From positions 25,740 through 89,739 of the forward strand of contig NZ_FNCT01000020.1 of NCBI RefSeq assembly GCF_900100495.1: DNA of 64,000 nucleotides, written 5' to 3'. Below are positions 14,987 to 23,509 of the stretch, one piece after another (the stretch's first letter is position 1; each line of letters opens with the position of its first letter). The position numbers and the translations under genes are program-made. Source of the stretch: Pseudomonas benzenivorans. GTDB taxonomy: Bacteria; Pseudomonadota; Gammaproteobacteria; Pseudomonadales; Pseudomonadaceae. The notes beneath the pieces were generated by a model. It ran no database searches. It was not told the DNA's origin and worked only from the letters and a program-made list of their open reading frames with translations.

Positions 14987-16771
14987 ATGAGCCTGGAGCA
15001 GCAGGAACGGCTGCTGCTGGCGCAACAGCGCCGGGGCTATCGCCGCCTGCGTTTCATTCCCGCGCTGGAGCAGGGCTTTGTCGAGCACCGGGTCCAGCGG
15101 GTCCGTCGCCGGCTGCTGTTGATCGTCTGCACCGCGCTGCTGTTTCAACTGGTCTACACCGCCCTGGACCTGACCCTGATGCCGTTGGCGGTGGGCCTGT
15201 CGGTGTTGCCGTTGCGCCTGCTGGCGCTGCTCGGGGCGGTTGCCGGATTCTTCTACTGCCGGCGTGCGCAGAGTCCGCCGTCGCGCGTGCTACTGGCCTA
15301 CAGCGGCGCCTATGCGCTGAATGGTGCCTGCGTCGCGGCGATCATCCACCTGTGTTGGGCCCAGGGCGTGGCCATGCCCTACGACGGCCTGTTCCTGATC
15401 CTGCTGTTCGGCTATGTGCTGCTCGGCGTCTCGTTCCGCGCCGCGAGCCTGTCCGCCTGGGGCTTCTGCGGCCTGTTCCTGGGGCTCGGGCTGCTGCTGA
15501 CCGAGCCGGGCGGGGCGTTGGCCTACCAGGGCCTGTTCCTGATCTGCGCCAACCTGCTCGGCAGTGCCGGCGCCTACCTGCAGGAGCACGGCCAGCGCGG
15601 CGCCTGGCTCAACCTGCGGCTGCTCGACCTGGCCCGCCAGCGTGCCGAAGCCGACGACGCGCGCAAGCTGCGCCTGCTCGCTGCCGCCAGCCACGACCTG
15701 CGCCAGCCGCTGAACGCCATGGGCCTGTATGCCCAGCACCTGCTCGAGCAGAGCCGCGAGCCGGGCATGCGCCGGGTCAGCCGGCGCCTGGCGACCTCGG
15801 TGGAGCAGCTCAGCCGGTTGTTGCAATCGCTGCTGGACTATACCCGCCTGACCCTGCCCGGCGGCGTGCAGCCGCGGCCGGAAGCCTTCGCCCTGCGCCC
15901 GCTGCTCGAGCGCCTGGGCGCGGAGACCCGCGGTGAAGCCGAGAGCCAGGGCGTCGAACTGCAGTTGCACTGTGCCGACCTCTGGGTGCGCAGCGATCCG
16001 CTGCTGCTGGAGCGGGTGCTGCGCAATCTGCTGAGCAATGCCCTGCGCCATGCCCAGGCGCGGCGGGTGTCGATCGGGGCGCGGGACGACGCCGGCGCGG
16101 TGCTGCTGGAAGTCGCCGACGACGGCCGCGGCCTGAGCGAGGCAGAACAGGCTCAGGTGTTCGAGGAGTTCCGCCAGCTGGACAATCCCGGGCGCAATGC
16201 CGAGCGCGGCCTGGGCCTGGGCCTGGCCATCGTCCGGCAACTGGCGGCCCTGCTCGAGCATCCGCTGCAGCTGCACTCCAGCCCCGGCCAGGGTACGCGC
16301 TTCAGCCTGCGCCTGCCGGCGGCGGCCGCCGGCGAATGGCGCCCGCGCCCGCCGGTCGCCGCGGCCCTGAGCGGGCGCATCCTGGTGCTCGAGGACGATC
16401 GCGAGGGCCGCGAAGCCCTGTCCGGTCTGTTGCAGCGCTGGGGCTGCGAGGTCTGCGCCTGCGCCGATCTGCCGGACGCCTTGGATCGCCTGGAACAGGC
16501 GGCGCCGCAGTTGCTGATCAGCGACTACCGGTTGGCCGCGGCGGAGGACGGCTTGCGCGCCATCGAGCGCTTGCGCGAGGCGGCCGGGCGGATGCTGCCG
16601 GCGCTGCTGATCAGCGCCGATCTCAGCCCCGAGCTGCAGGAGCGCTGCATCCCCGCGCACGTCACCCTGCTCGGCAAGCCGCTGCTGCCGGCGCGTCTGC
16701 GCCAGGCCCTGGCGGTGCTGCTGCCGGCTGCGTCGGAGCTGGCGCGAACCGCGCAAGCGGGGCGGCAATAG
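14987..16771 (+). CDS. Hybrid sensor histidine kinase
   Basis: The 594-aa protein has several membrane segments in residues 40-200, with no large periplasmic domain. A HisKA domain follows with SHDLRQPLNAM (His near 236). The HATPase domain includes NLLSNALRHA (347-356), DDGRGL (378-383) and GLGLGLAI (408-415). A C-terminal receiver begins RILVLEDDREG and its phospho-acceptor is probably Asp 513 in ISDYRLA. No HPt domain is seen. It starts only 15 bp after lif, so it could be on the lipase transcript. The convergent NarL-type regulator downstream is the most likely partner. The signal is unknown. Confidence 0.88.
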   Translation: MSLEQQERLLLAQQRRGYRRLRFIPALEQGFVEHRVQRVRRRLLLIVCTALLFQLVYTALDLTLMPLAVGLSVLPLRLLALLGAVAGFFYCRRAQSPPSRVLLAYSGAYALNGACVAAIIHLCWAQGVAMPYDGLFLILLFGYVLLGVSFRAASLSAWGFCGLFLGLGLLLTEPGGALAYQGLFLICANLLGSAGAYLQEHGQRGAWLNLRLLDLARQRAEADDARKLRLLAAASHDLRQPLNAMGLYAQHLLEQSREPGMRRVSRRLATSVEQLSRLLQSLLDYTRLTLPGGVQPRPEAFALRPLLERLGAETRGEAESQGVELQLHCADLWVRSDPLLLERVLRNLLSNALRHAQARRVSIGARDDAGAVLLEVADDGRGLSEAEQAQVFEEFRQLDNPGRNAERGLGLGLAIVRQLAALLEHPLQLHSSPGQGTRFSLRLPAAAAGEWRPRPPVAAALSGRILVLEDDREGREALSGLLQRWGCEVCACADLPDALDRLEQAAPQLLISDYRLAAAEDGLRAIERLREAAGRMLPALLISADLSPELQERCIPAHVTLLGKPLLPARLRQALAVLLPAASELARTAQAGRQ

Positions 16772-16791
16772 CCGCGCGGGCGTGGCTTTTT
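16771..16791 (+). terminator. Rho-independent terminator after the histidine kinase
   Basis: A 6-bp stem (GCCGCG/CGTGGC with one G-U pair, loop CGGG) ends in TTTTT. It begins at the last base of the kinase stop codon and separates it from the convergent regulator. Confidence 0.7.
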
Positions 16792-16815
16792 GTATCGTGG
16801 GCATGGGACTGGCGC

Positions 16816-17427
16816 CTACAGCCAGCCGCGCTGGCGCGCGGCACTGACGCAGGCGGTGCGGGTGTGCACCTCGAGTTCCTGGAACAGCGCCTTCAGGTGG
16901 GTCTTCACCGTGTCTTCGGACAGCCCCAACTGGCGGCTGATGGCCTTGTTCGGCAAGCCGTCGGCGAGCAACAGCAGGATCTCCTGCTGGCGTGGTGTCA
17001 GTGGGGCCTTGTCGCGGGGCACCGGCAGCGTTTCGCCGAGCAGCACGCGGGTCACCGCCTGGCGCAGGGCGTCGCCATCGGCGCTCTTCGGGATAAAGCC
17101 CAGGGCGCCGGCGGCCAGCGCCGCCTGGGCGTCCAGGCTGGAATCGCTGGCGCTGAGGATCGCCACCGGGGTCATGCGCCCTTGCTGTTGCCAGCGTTGC
17201 AGCAACTCCAGGCCGGGCACGTCCGGCAGGCGCAGGTCGAGCAGGATCAGGTCGAAGTCGCGCTGGCGCAGACAGCTTTCGGCTTCGGCGGCATTCTGCG
17301 CGGTATGGATCTGCAGGCCCGGGCTGAGCGGGGCCAGGGCCAGGCTGAGGCCGTCGAGGAAGATCCGGTGGTCATCCACCAGCAACAGGCAGAGGTGTTC
17401 GGGTAGGGCGGTACAGAGTGCGGTCAT
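16816..17427 (-). CDS. NarL/LuxR-family response regulator
   Basis: This 203-aa two-domain regulator has an N-terminal receiver with acidic pair Asp 18-19 (LLVDDHR), phospho-acceptor Asp near 64 (LLDLRLPD) and Lys near 114 (FIPKS). The C-terminal LuxR helix-turn-helix (about 140-203) carries LTPRQQEILLLLADG and SEDTVKTHLKALF. It faces the hybrid kinase gene across a short gap, so the two are likely partners, though no experimental pairing is implied. Targets are unknown; lipA is a candidate because of proximity. Confidence 0.88.
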   Translation of the reverse strand: MTALCTALPEHLCLLLVDDHRIFLDGLSLALAPLSPGLQIHTAQNAAEAESCLRQRDFDLILLDLRLPDVPGLELLQRWQQQGRMTPVAILSASDSSLDAQAALAAGALGFIPKSADGDALRQAVTRVLLGETLPVPRDKAPLTPRQQEILLLLADGLPNKAISRQLGLSEDTVKTHLKALFQELEVHTRTACVSAARQRGWL

Positions 17428-17540
17428 GGCTGTCTCGCGCGGCGTGTTCTTGTTTTTCGCTCGCCGCGCGATTGTAGCCTAAAGCGTTGGCTGGATTGGC
17501 TGCGTCAGTTCACCTGTGCCGCCAAGCCAGGGCCTGGCCG

Positions 17541-18020
17541 TCAGGCGACCCGGCTGAGGCTGCCGATGCAGCGCTGCCAGGCCCTGATGAAATCGCGCGG
17601 GCGTGCGTGGGGCTGAAACACCCGGCACCAGATCCGCGCCAGGCCGAGCAGGTCGTCGGCCGCCGGCAGCTCGGTGGTGGCGGTTTCGATCAACAACCAG
17701 GCGATGGCGGTGGCGTAACGCAGGTTGACCGTCAGCTCCAGGTGTGGCGCGGCCAGGAAAGCGTGCTGGCTGGCCAGGCCGCGAACCTGGCTGGCCAGGT
17801 CCGGATCGCGGGCCAGGTGGCAATCCCAGAGCTGCTGGTGGTGCCGTTCGGAGATGCGGTAGAGGCCGTGGCCGTGACTGTCGTGGAGTGCAGCACCGAG
17901 CCCCGATTGACTGGCGGCGGCGCCCAGCAGCAGGGCTTCGGCGGAAGTTGAGTGGCGCCCCAGGTAAATCAGTGTGGGGCGGATGACGTGCTGGCACAAC
18001 TCACTGGCGGCAATTCCCAT
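17541..18020 (-). CDS. Conserved hypothetical protein, phage-like
   Basis: This 159-aa protein has no signal peptide or membrane span. Notable stretches are VIRPTLIYLGRHS, LLGAAASQSGLG and GLYRIS, then two parallel Leu/Ala helices and a C-terminal RDFIRAWQR. The pattern (Q-S-G-L-G followed by GLYRI) resembles proteins I remember from Pseudomonas phages and prophage remnants; I cannot name the family with confidence. It stands alone without other phage genes. A possible promoter on this strand lies in the AT-rich 18122-18148 region. Function is not assigned. Confidence 0.6.
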   Translation of the reverse strand: MGIAASELCQHVIRPTLIYLGRHSTSAEALLLGAAASQSGLGAALHDSHGHGLYRISERHHQQLWDCHLARDPDLASQVRGLASQHAFLAAPHLELTVNLRYATAIAWLLIETATTELPAADDLLGLARIWCRVFQPHARPRDFIRAWQRCIGSLSRVA

Positions 18021-18040
18021 ATGGCCCTCGCGAAAGAGGA

Positions 18041-18096
18041 CCGGTGGGGCCGGGGCGCGTGGCAGCTTCTGGTTGTTCTGATAAAGGCCCCACCGG
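18041..18096 (-). promoter_or_regulatory. 11-bp perfect inverted repeat upstream of the orphan gene
   Basis: CCGGTGGGGCC (18041-18051) and GGCCCCACCGG (18086-18096) are separated by 34 bases. It lies 21-76 bp ahead of the start at 18020. It could be an operator, a leader hairpin, or the end of sseA transcripts. The rest of 18097-18272 is AT-rich and has no gene that I can support. Confidence 0.4.
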
Positions 18097-18272
18097 GAGC
18101 GGGGTTAGCCGCTCATGTTGAAGTCTAGTGCGACCTTTGAGCTGTAAAGTTATGTTTTTAAATTGTTTTCGGCTTTAGGTTATTGCCTATATTCCCCTTG
18201 GTGCTTAGGCCAGGCGAGTTCGCAAGCCGTTTGCCAAGCCGTTTCGGGTCCAGGCAGAACGGCGATTCCCGG

Positions 18273-19127
18273 TTAGTCGCCGGTTGCGACGGGCCGCGCC
18301 GGGTCGGTGATCCACTCGCTCCAGGAACCGGCATACAGCGGCGCCAGCGGGTAGCCGGCGAGGCACAGGGCAAACAGGTTGTGGCAGGCGGTGACCCCGG
18401 AGCCGCAGTAGGCCACCAGCGCGCTGGCCGGGCGCTCGCCGAGTTGCGCGGCGAAGCGCTGGCGCAGTTGCGCGGCCGGGAGGAAACGGCCGTCGCTGCC
18501 GAGGTTGTCGGTGAACGCCGCGCACTGGGCGCCGGGGATATGCCCGGCGACCGGGTCCAGCGGTTCCACCTCGCCGCGAAAACGCGGCAGGGCACGGGCG
18601 TCGAGCAGGCACAGTTCGGGGTGGCCGAGGCGCTGTTGCAGCTCAACCGCGTCGACCAGCAGGCTGGCATCGGGCTGGCCGGCAAAGGTGCCGGGGGCAG
18701 GGCTTGGCTGCGCCTGGGTCAGTGCGAAACCGGCCGCGCGCCAGGCCTGCAGGCCGCCGTCGAGCAGGTAGACGCCGTCGCGCTTGCCCAGCCAGGCCAG
18801 CAGCCACCAGGCGCGGGCGGCAAAGGCGCCGGGGCCGTCGTCGTACAGCACCACCTCGCTGGCGTCGTGCAGGCCCCAGGTGCGCAGGCGCTCGAGCAGC
18901 GCCTGCGGCTCCGGCAGCGGGTGGCGGCCGGTCACGCCCTTGCTGACTGGGCCGGAGAGGTCGCGCTCGAGATCGGCGAACTGCGCGCCGGCGATGTGCC
19001 CCTCGGCGTAGCTGCGTTGACCGTAACTCGGGTCATCGAGGGCGAAGCGGCAGTCGAGAATCAGCAGCCCGGGGCGCTCCAAGCGGGCATGCAGGTCGTG
19101 GGCGGTGATCAGTTGGGCGAGGGGCAT
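18273..19127 (-). CDS. sseA: 3-mercaptopyruvate / thiosulfate sulfurtransferase SseA
   Basis: This 284-aa tandem rhodanese has an inactive N-terminal half (LILDCRFALDDPSYG, GHIAGAQFADLERDLSG) and a catalytic C-terminal half with CGSGVTACHN (Cys in the SseA-type CGSGVTA loop). It transfers sulfur from 3-mercaptopyruvate to acceptors such as cyanide or thiols. The second ATG (19127) is chosen because an AGGA sequence lies eight bases ahead of it; the first in-frame ATG (19136) would add three residues. Confidence 0.92.
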   Translation of the reverse strand: MPLAQLITAHDLHARLERPGLLILDCRFALDDPSYGQRSYAEGHIAGAQFADLERDLSGPVSKGVTGRHPLPEPQALLERLRTWGLHDASEVVLYDDGPGAFAARAWWLLAWLGKRDGVYLLDGGLQAWRAAGFALTQAQPSPAPGTFAGQPDASLLVDAVELQQRLGHPELCLLDARALPRFRGEVEPLDPVAGHIPGAQCAAFTDNLGSDGRFLPAAQLRQRFAAQLGERPASALVAYCGSGVTACHNLFALCLAGYPLAPLYAGSWSEWITDPARPVATGD

Positions 19128-19325
19128 GACGGGCATCCTGGGTCCGATTGAGGGCTGCGGGCATGATAAACCCGGCTCTGCGGCCGATGAACAGCGATTG
19201 AACTAGGCTGAGCGCAAAGCGCGAACAGCCGGCCGGTCGCGCCGCTGAATAACGGCATGCGCCAGGCCGGACCAGCCCGTGGGGGGCGTGAGTCGTGTGC
19301 CGATTGCTCGTGCATCGAGGTGTCT

Positions 19326-20051
19326 ATGCATCCGCTGATGGTTGTCGTGGCGTGTACCTTGCTGGCGGGCATGGCCATGCCATTCGGCGCGGTGCTCGCC
19401 AGCGTCGAGCGCATTCGCCCGCGCTGGTTGGAGGCCGAGTTCAGGCATAGCGTCATGGCTTTCGGTGGTGGTGCGCTGCTTGCGGCGGTGGCCCTGGTGC
19501 TGGTGCCGGATGGTATGGCCCACCTGAGCCCGGGCGCGGCGGCGCTGTATTTCTGCCTGGGCGGAGCCGCCTTTATGGGACTGGATATCCTGCTCTACAA
19601 AATGCAGACCTCTGCCAGCCAACTGGTGGCGATGCTTACCGACTTCATTCCGGAGTCCTTGGCACTCGGCGGAGCCTTCGCCCTGGGCGGGCATAACGCC
19701 TTGTTGCTGGCAATTCTGATGGCCCTGCAGAATGTGCCGGAAGGCTTCAACGCCTACCGGGAGCTACGCGGCTTATCCTCGTACGGTCGACCCCGCATCA
19801 TCCTGATGTTCGCCACCATGGCCCTGCTCGGACCTGTCGCGGGGGTGGCCGGCTACCTGTGGCTGGCGGACTATCCGACGCTGATGGCCGCCGTCATGCT
19901 GGCGGCCTCCGGCGGCATTCTCTATTCGATGTTCCAGGACATCGCCCCCCAGGTGCCGCTGAAAAAGCATTGGGCACCGCCCCTCGGCGCCCTGTTGGGT
20001 TTCGCGCTGGGCATAGTCGGTCACATGCTCGTGCTGAGCCGGGCGGTATGA
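19326..20051 (+). CDS. ZIP-family divalent metal transporter
   Basis: This 241-aa integral membrane protein has about seven to eight helices. Helices 4 and 5 carry metal-site motifs in modified form: TDFIPESLALGG in place of the common HNIPEG, and QNVPEGFNAY. The LVPDGMAHLSPGAAAL loop precedes them. The likely role is uptake of zinc or related metals. The ATG at 19326 follows a GAGGTG ribosome site; the frame can be extended to 19257 but that part lacks a hydrophobic start. Confidence 0.82.
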   Translation: MHPLMVVVACTLLAGMAMPFGAVLASVERIRPRWLEAEFRHSVMAFGGGALLAAVALVLVPDGMAHLSPGAAALYFCLGGAAFMGLDILLYKMQTSASQLVAMLTDFIPESLALGGAFALGGHNALLLAILMALQNVPEGFNAYRELRGLSSYGRPRIILMFATMALLGPVAGVAGYLWLADYPTLMAAVMLAASGGILYSMFQDIAPQVPLKKHWAPPLGALLGFALGIVGHMLVLSRAV

Positions 20052-20114
20052 CGGGGGACGCCGCTGCTGTATGTTGCCCCCTTTTCAGCGGGCGCAGCCC
20101 AGGATGAGACTTCC

Positions 20115-20795
20115 ATGAAGCGCTTTGTATTGCTGGACACGGCCCAGATTCCGGGAGGCGCCGGGGCGCTTTGCCTGTTCGAGTACGGCGAGGATTTCGT
20201 GATCAAGATCGCCGGCGGCGACGGTGGTCAGTTGATGAACACTCGCATGCACGGCTCCGAGGATGCGTTGGCGGCGATTCCCTGCAGGAAAGTCGCCGGG
20301 CGCCCGCAGCCGCGGGTATTGATCGGCGGCTTGGGCATGGGCTTTACCCTGGCCTCGGCGCTGCAGCACCTGGGGGCGGATGCCGAGGTGGCGGTGGCCG
20401 AACTGGTGCCGGGGGTGGTCGAGTGGAACCGCGGGCCGTTGGGCGCCAAGTCCGGCTATCCGCTGCTGGACCCGCGCACCCGGCTGATCCAGGGCGATGT
20501 AGCCGAGGAGCTGAAGGCGGCACGGCAGGCCTACGACGCGATCATGCTGGACGTGGACAACGGCCCCGAGGGCCTGACCCAGAGGGTCAATAGCTGGCTG
20601 TACTCGGCCGAAGGCCTGCGCCGCTGCCAGCAGGCCCTGCGGCCCAAGGGTATCCTCGCGGTGTGGTCGGCCAGCGCCGACCGCAGGTTCTCCGACAAGC
20701 TGCGCAAGTCCGGCTTCCGGGTCGAGGAGGTGCAGGTCTACGCCCACGGCAACCGGGGCACGCGCCACACCATCTGGATCGCCGAGAAGCTGTAG
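20115..20795 (+). CDS. Spermidine synthase-like methyltransferase-fold protein
   Basis: This 226-aa Rossmann-fold protein shows the nucleotide-binding turn VLIGGLGMGFTLASAL (near 73-88), the acidic VAELVPGVVEWN after the second strand and IMLDVDNGPEGLTQ further on. This is the spermine/spermidine synthase superfamily, but it is shorter than SpeE (about 280 aa), lacks its N-terminal beta domain, and is common in pseudomonads with unclear substrate. An AGGA sequence lies before the ATG. Confidence 0.75.
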   Translation: MKRFVLLDTAQIPGGAGALCLFEYGEDFVIKIAGGDGGQLMNTRMHGSEDALAAIPCRKVAGRPQPRVLIGGLGMGFTLASALQHLGADAEVAVAELVPGVVEWNRGPLGAKSGYPLLDPRTRLIQGDVAEELKAARQAYDAIMLDVDNGPEGLTQRVNSWLYSAEGLRRCQQALRPKGILAVWSASADRRFSDKLRKSGFRVEEVQVYAHGNRGTRHTIWIAEKL

Positions 20796-20814
20796 CCGCG
20801 GGGGCCAATCCCGG

Positions 20815-20850
20815 GCCCGCGAAGCGGTTTATCCCTAGCCGCTCGCGGGC
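20815..20850. terminator. Hairpin between convergent genes
   Basis: GCCCGCGAAGCGG (20815-20827) pairs with CCGCTCGCGGGC (20839-20850) with one bulged base. Sited between two convergent stops, it could end transcription from both sides, although no T run is present. Confidence 0.5.
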
Positions 20851-20863
20851 ACAGGGTTGCGGC

Positions 20864-21925
20864 TCAGCGGATCTGCAGCTTGCCGATGCGGTCGTTATCC
20901 AGGCTGCCGAGGTACAGGTAGTCGCCCACCGGCTTGACCGAGGTGACCATGCGCAGGTGGCTGCCGCTGGTGTCGTGCAGGCTGCGGACGATCTCGCCGC
21001 GCTCGTTGAGCGCGATGGCGAAACCGTAGGGAATCGCCTTGGGCCACAGCGCCCGCGGCAGCTTGGCCAGCTGCGCCTTGAGCCAGGGGTGGCGATGCAG
21101 GACGTCGGCGTCGGCCTTGCGCGGGGTCGGCAGGGCGACCCAGAAGGTGCCGGCGCGGTCGCCTTGCAGGTTGTCCGGCAGGCCCGGCAGGTTGTCGATG
21201 AAGATGTCGTGGCTGCCGGCCTTGTCGCCCTTGAGCCAATAGCGGGTGATGCGGTAGCGGTAGGTTTCGTTGACCAGCACGAAGTCCTCGGCGGCCGACA
21301 GCGCCACACCGTTGGCGAAATACAGGTCTTTCAGCAGCACACGGGTTTCTCCGCTGCTCGGGTCGTAGCTGAGCAGGCGGCCGTGCGGGCGGGCCTCGAG
21401 CAGGTCGAGCAGGTAGTCCGGCTGCTCGAAGCGCGAGGAGGCGTCGCTGAAATAGATGGTGCCGTCGCCGGCGATGTCCAGGTCGTCGGTGAACTTGAAG
21501 GGCACGCCGTCGGCTTCGGTGCTCAGCACCTTGATCTGCCCCTGCGCATCGATGGCCAGCAGGCCCTTGTAGGCGTCGGCGACGATCAACTGGCCGGCGG
21601 CATCGAAATCCATGCCCAGCGGACGGCCGCCGGTGTCGGCGAAGGTCTCCAGGCTGCCGTCGGCGCCGAGGCGCACGATGCGCCCGTCATGCAGGCCGCT
21701 GTAGAGCCGGCCCTGGGCATCCACGGCAGTGTCCTCGGGGCCCTGGACCTGGCCGAGGCCGAGCAGTTCGGCCTTCATCAGCGTGTCGTTGGGCTCCAGC
21801 ACCCCGCTCATCGCGGGCGCGGGTGGCGCCTGCCAGGCCAGCGGCTCGATCGGGCTGGGGGTGGCGGCGAGGTAGAGCGCCGCGGCGGCGATCACCAGGG
21901 CGAGCAGGCCAAGCAGTTTCTTCAT
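20864..21925 (-). CDS. SMP-30/strictosidine synthase-like beta-propeller protein
   Basis: This 353-aa protein has an N-terminal hydrophobic anchor or signal (MKKLLGLLALVIAAAALYLA). Propeller-type repeats include GPEDTAVDAQGRLYSGL, GMDFDAAGQLIVADAY and IYFSDASSRF, and GVALSAAEDFVLVNET is a typical strictosidine-synthase-like stretch. It probably acts in the periplasm or at the membrane as a lactonase-type hydrolase, but the substrate is unknown. ATG 21925 has AGGGA in front of it; the longer frame adds 24 residues with no hydrophobic start. Confidence 0.8.
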   Translation of the reverse strand: MKKLLGLLALVIAAAALYLAATPSPIEPLAWQAPPAPAMSGVLEPNDTLMKAELLGLGQVQGPEDTAVDAQGRLYSGLHDGRIVRLGADGSLETFADTGGRPLGMDFDAAGQLIVADAYKGLLAIDAQGQIKVLSTEADGVPFKFTDDLDIAGDGTIYFSDASSRFEQPDYLLDLLEARPHGRLLSYDPSSGETRVLLKDLYFANGVALSAAEDFVLVNETYRYRITRYWLKGDKAGSHDIFIDNLPGLPDNLQGDRAGTFWVALPTPRKADADVLHRHPWLKAQLAKLPRALWPKAIPYGFAIALNERGEIVRSLHDTSGSHLRMVTSVKPVGDYLYLGSLDNDRIGKLQIR

Positions 21926-22061
21926 TATTCTTGTTCCCTGTATGGATAGGTTAAGCAAGCGCCGCGCAGGATAGCGCTTCTGTCTCATGCCGCGCATCGT
22001 GAATGCCCGGCTATGTGGCGTGGCGATATATACTGCGCGCCATTCTTGAGGGGAGCGCCGC

Positions 22062-23195
22062 GTGGCTATCGATATTCACTGGATCCTTGACGACGCCGGC
22101 CTGGCGCAGCATTGCGCCGCCTGGCGGCGGCTGCCCTTCGTCGCCGTGGACACCGAGTTCATGCGGGTCGACACCTTCTACCCGATCGCCGGCCTGTTGC
22201 AGGTCAGCGAGGGCCAGCGGGCCTACCTGATCGACCCGCTGCTGATCCGCGACTGGGCGCCGTTCGCCGCATTGCTGCAGGATCCGGCGGTGGTCAAGGT
22301 GCTGCATGCCTGCAGCGAGGATCTGGAAGTCTTCCTGCGCCTGACCGGCAGCCTGCCGACGCCGCTGTTCGACACCCAGCTGGCCGCCGGCTACCTCAAC
22401 CTGGGCTTCTCCATGGGCTATTCGCGCCTGGTGCAGGCGGTCCTGGCGATCGAGCTGCCCAAGGGTGAAACCCGCTCCGACTGGCTGCAGCGCCCGCTGT
22501 CGGCGACGCAGATCAGCTACGCCGCCGAGGATGTGCTGCACCTGGCCGAGGTCTATAGCGCGCTGCAAGGGCGACTCACGGCGCAGAAGTACGCCTGGGT
22601 GCTGGAGGACGGCGCCGAACTGGTGGCCAACCTGCGCCGCGAGGTCGACCCGGCTGAGGCCTACCGCGAGGCCAAGCTGGCCTGGAAGCTGTCCCGCCAG
22701 CAACTGGCGGTGCTGCGAGAACTGTGTGCCTGGCGCGAACGCGAGGCGCGCGCGCGCAACCAGCCGCGCAACCGCATCGTCCGCGAGCATTCGCTGTGGC
22801 CGCTGGCGCGCAACCAGCCCGACAACCTGGTGGCGCTGGCGCGGATCGACGACATGCACCCGAAGACCGTGCGCCAGGACGGCGAGTTCCTCCTCAAGCT
22901 GATCAGGGACGCCGCCGCCACGCCGCCGGCCGACTGGCCCGCGGCGTTGCCCGAGCCGCTGCCGGTGGATGCCGCGGCGCTGCTGAAGAAGCTGCGCGCG
23001 GTCGGCCAGCGCGAAGCCGAGCGGCTGGACATCGCCCCCGAGCTGATGCTGCGCAAGAAGACCCTCGAAGCCCTGCTGAAAAGCGGCTACCCCCATGGCC
23101 CCTACCAGTTGCCGGACTCGCTGCGTGGCTGGCGCCGTGAATTGATGGGCCAGGCGTTGCTCGATTGCCTGGCCAGTGAAGGAGAATCCGTGTGA
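22062..23195 (+). CDS. rnd: Ribonuclease D
   Basis: This 377-aa 3'-5' exoribonuclease takes part in tRNA and stable RNA maturation. It has a DEDD exonuclease domain with FVAVDTEFMRV (Asp, Glu near 28-30) and a DTQLAAGYLNLGFS region, then an HRDC helical domain (about 210-290). The start is GTG, supported by GAGGGGAG upstream. The stop overlaps the start of ycgL. I recall the same pair in other pseudomonads. Confidence 0.95.
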   Translation: MAIDIHWILDDAGLAQHCAAWRRLPFVAVDTEFMRVDTFYPIAGLLQVSEGQRAYLIDPLLIRDWAPFAALLQDPAVVKVLHACSEDLEVFLRLTGSLPTPLFDTQLAAGYLNLGFSMGYSRLVQAVLAIELPKGETRSDWLQRPLSATQISYAAEDVLHLAEVYSALQGRLTAQKYAWVLEDGAELVANLRREVDPAEAYREAKLAWKLSRQQLAVLRELCAWREREARARNQPRNRIVREHSLWPLARNQPDNLVALARIDDMHPKTVRQDGEFLLKLIRDAAATPPADWPAALPEPLPVDAAALLKKLRAVGQREAERLDIAPELMLRKKTLEALLKSGYPHGPYQLPDSLRGWRRELMGQALLDCLASEGESV

Positions 23196-23485
23196 AACGC
23201 ATCTGCTCGATCTATAAAAGCCCGCGCAAGAACGAGATGTACCTCTACGTGCTGAAGAGCGATGCGCTGGGGCGCGTGCCGGAAACCCTGCTGGCGGCCT
23301 TCGGTCCGCCGATCCACACCTTCGACATGGTGCTCACGCCGCAGCGCACCTTGGCCCGCGAGGACATCCACAAGGTGCTGGACAACCTCGAGCAGCAGGG
23401 CTACCACCTGCAGATGCCGCCGCCGGAAGAGGAATACATCGAGCACCTGCCGGATGAGCTGCTGCGCCGCAACGACCCGGTCTGA
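23192..23485 (+). CDS. ycgL: YcgL domain protein
   Basis: This 97-aa small cytosolic protein is defined by its single YcgL domain. Visible family stretches are CSIYKSPRKNEMYLYV (residues 4-19), LAAFGPP, MVLTPQRTLAR and GYHLQMPPPEEE. It starts with GTG overlapping the rnd stop (GTGA), so it is translationally coupled to RNase D. The biochemical role is not established. Confidence 0.9.
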   Translation: MKRICSIYKSPRKNEMYLYVLKSDALGRVPETLLAAFGPPIHTFDMVLTPQRTLAREDIHKVLDNLEQQGYHLQMPPPEEEYIEHLPDELLRRNDPV

Positions 23486-23509
23486 CGGCCCTGTTCGAGG
23501 AACCACCGC

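Noticed and set aside
15290..16804. 504-codon minus-strand frame opposite the histidine kinase
   Set aside because: Glutamine-rich shadow; the kinase domains are complete on the plus strand.
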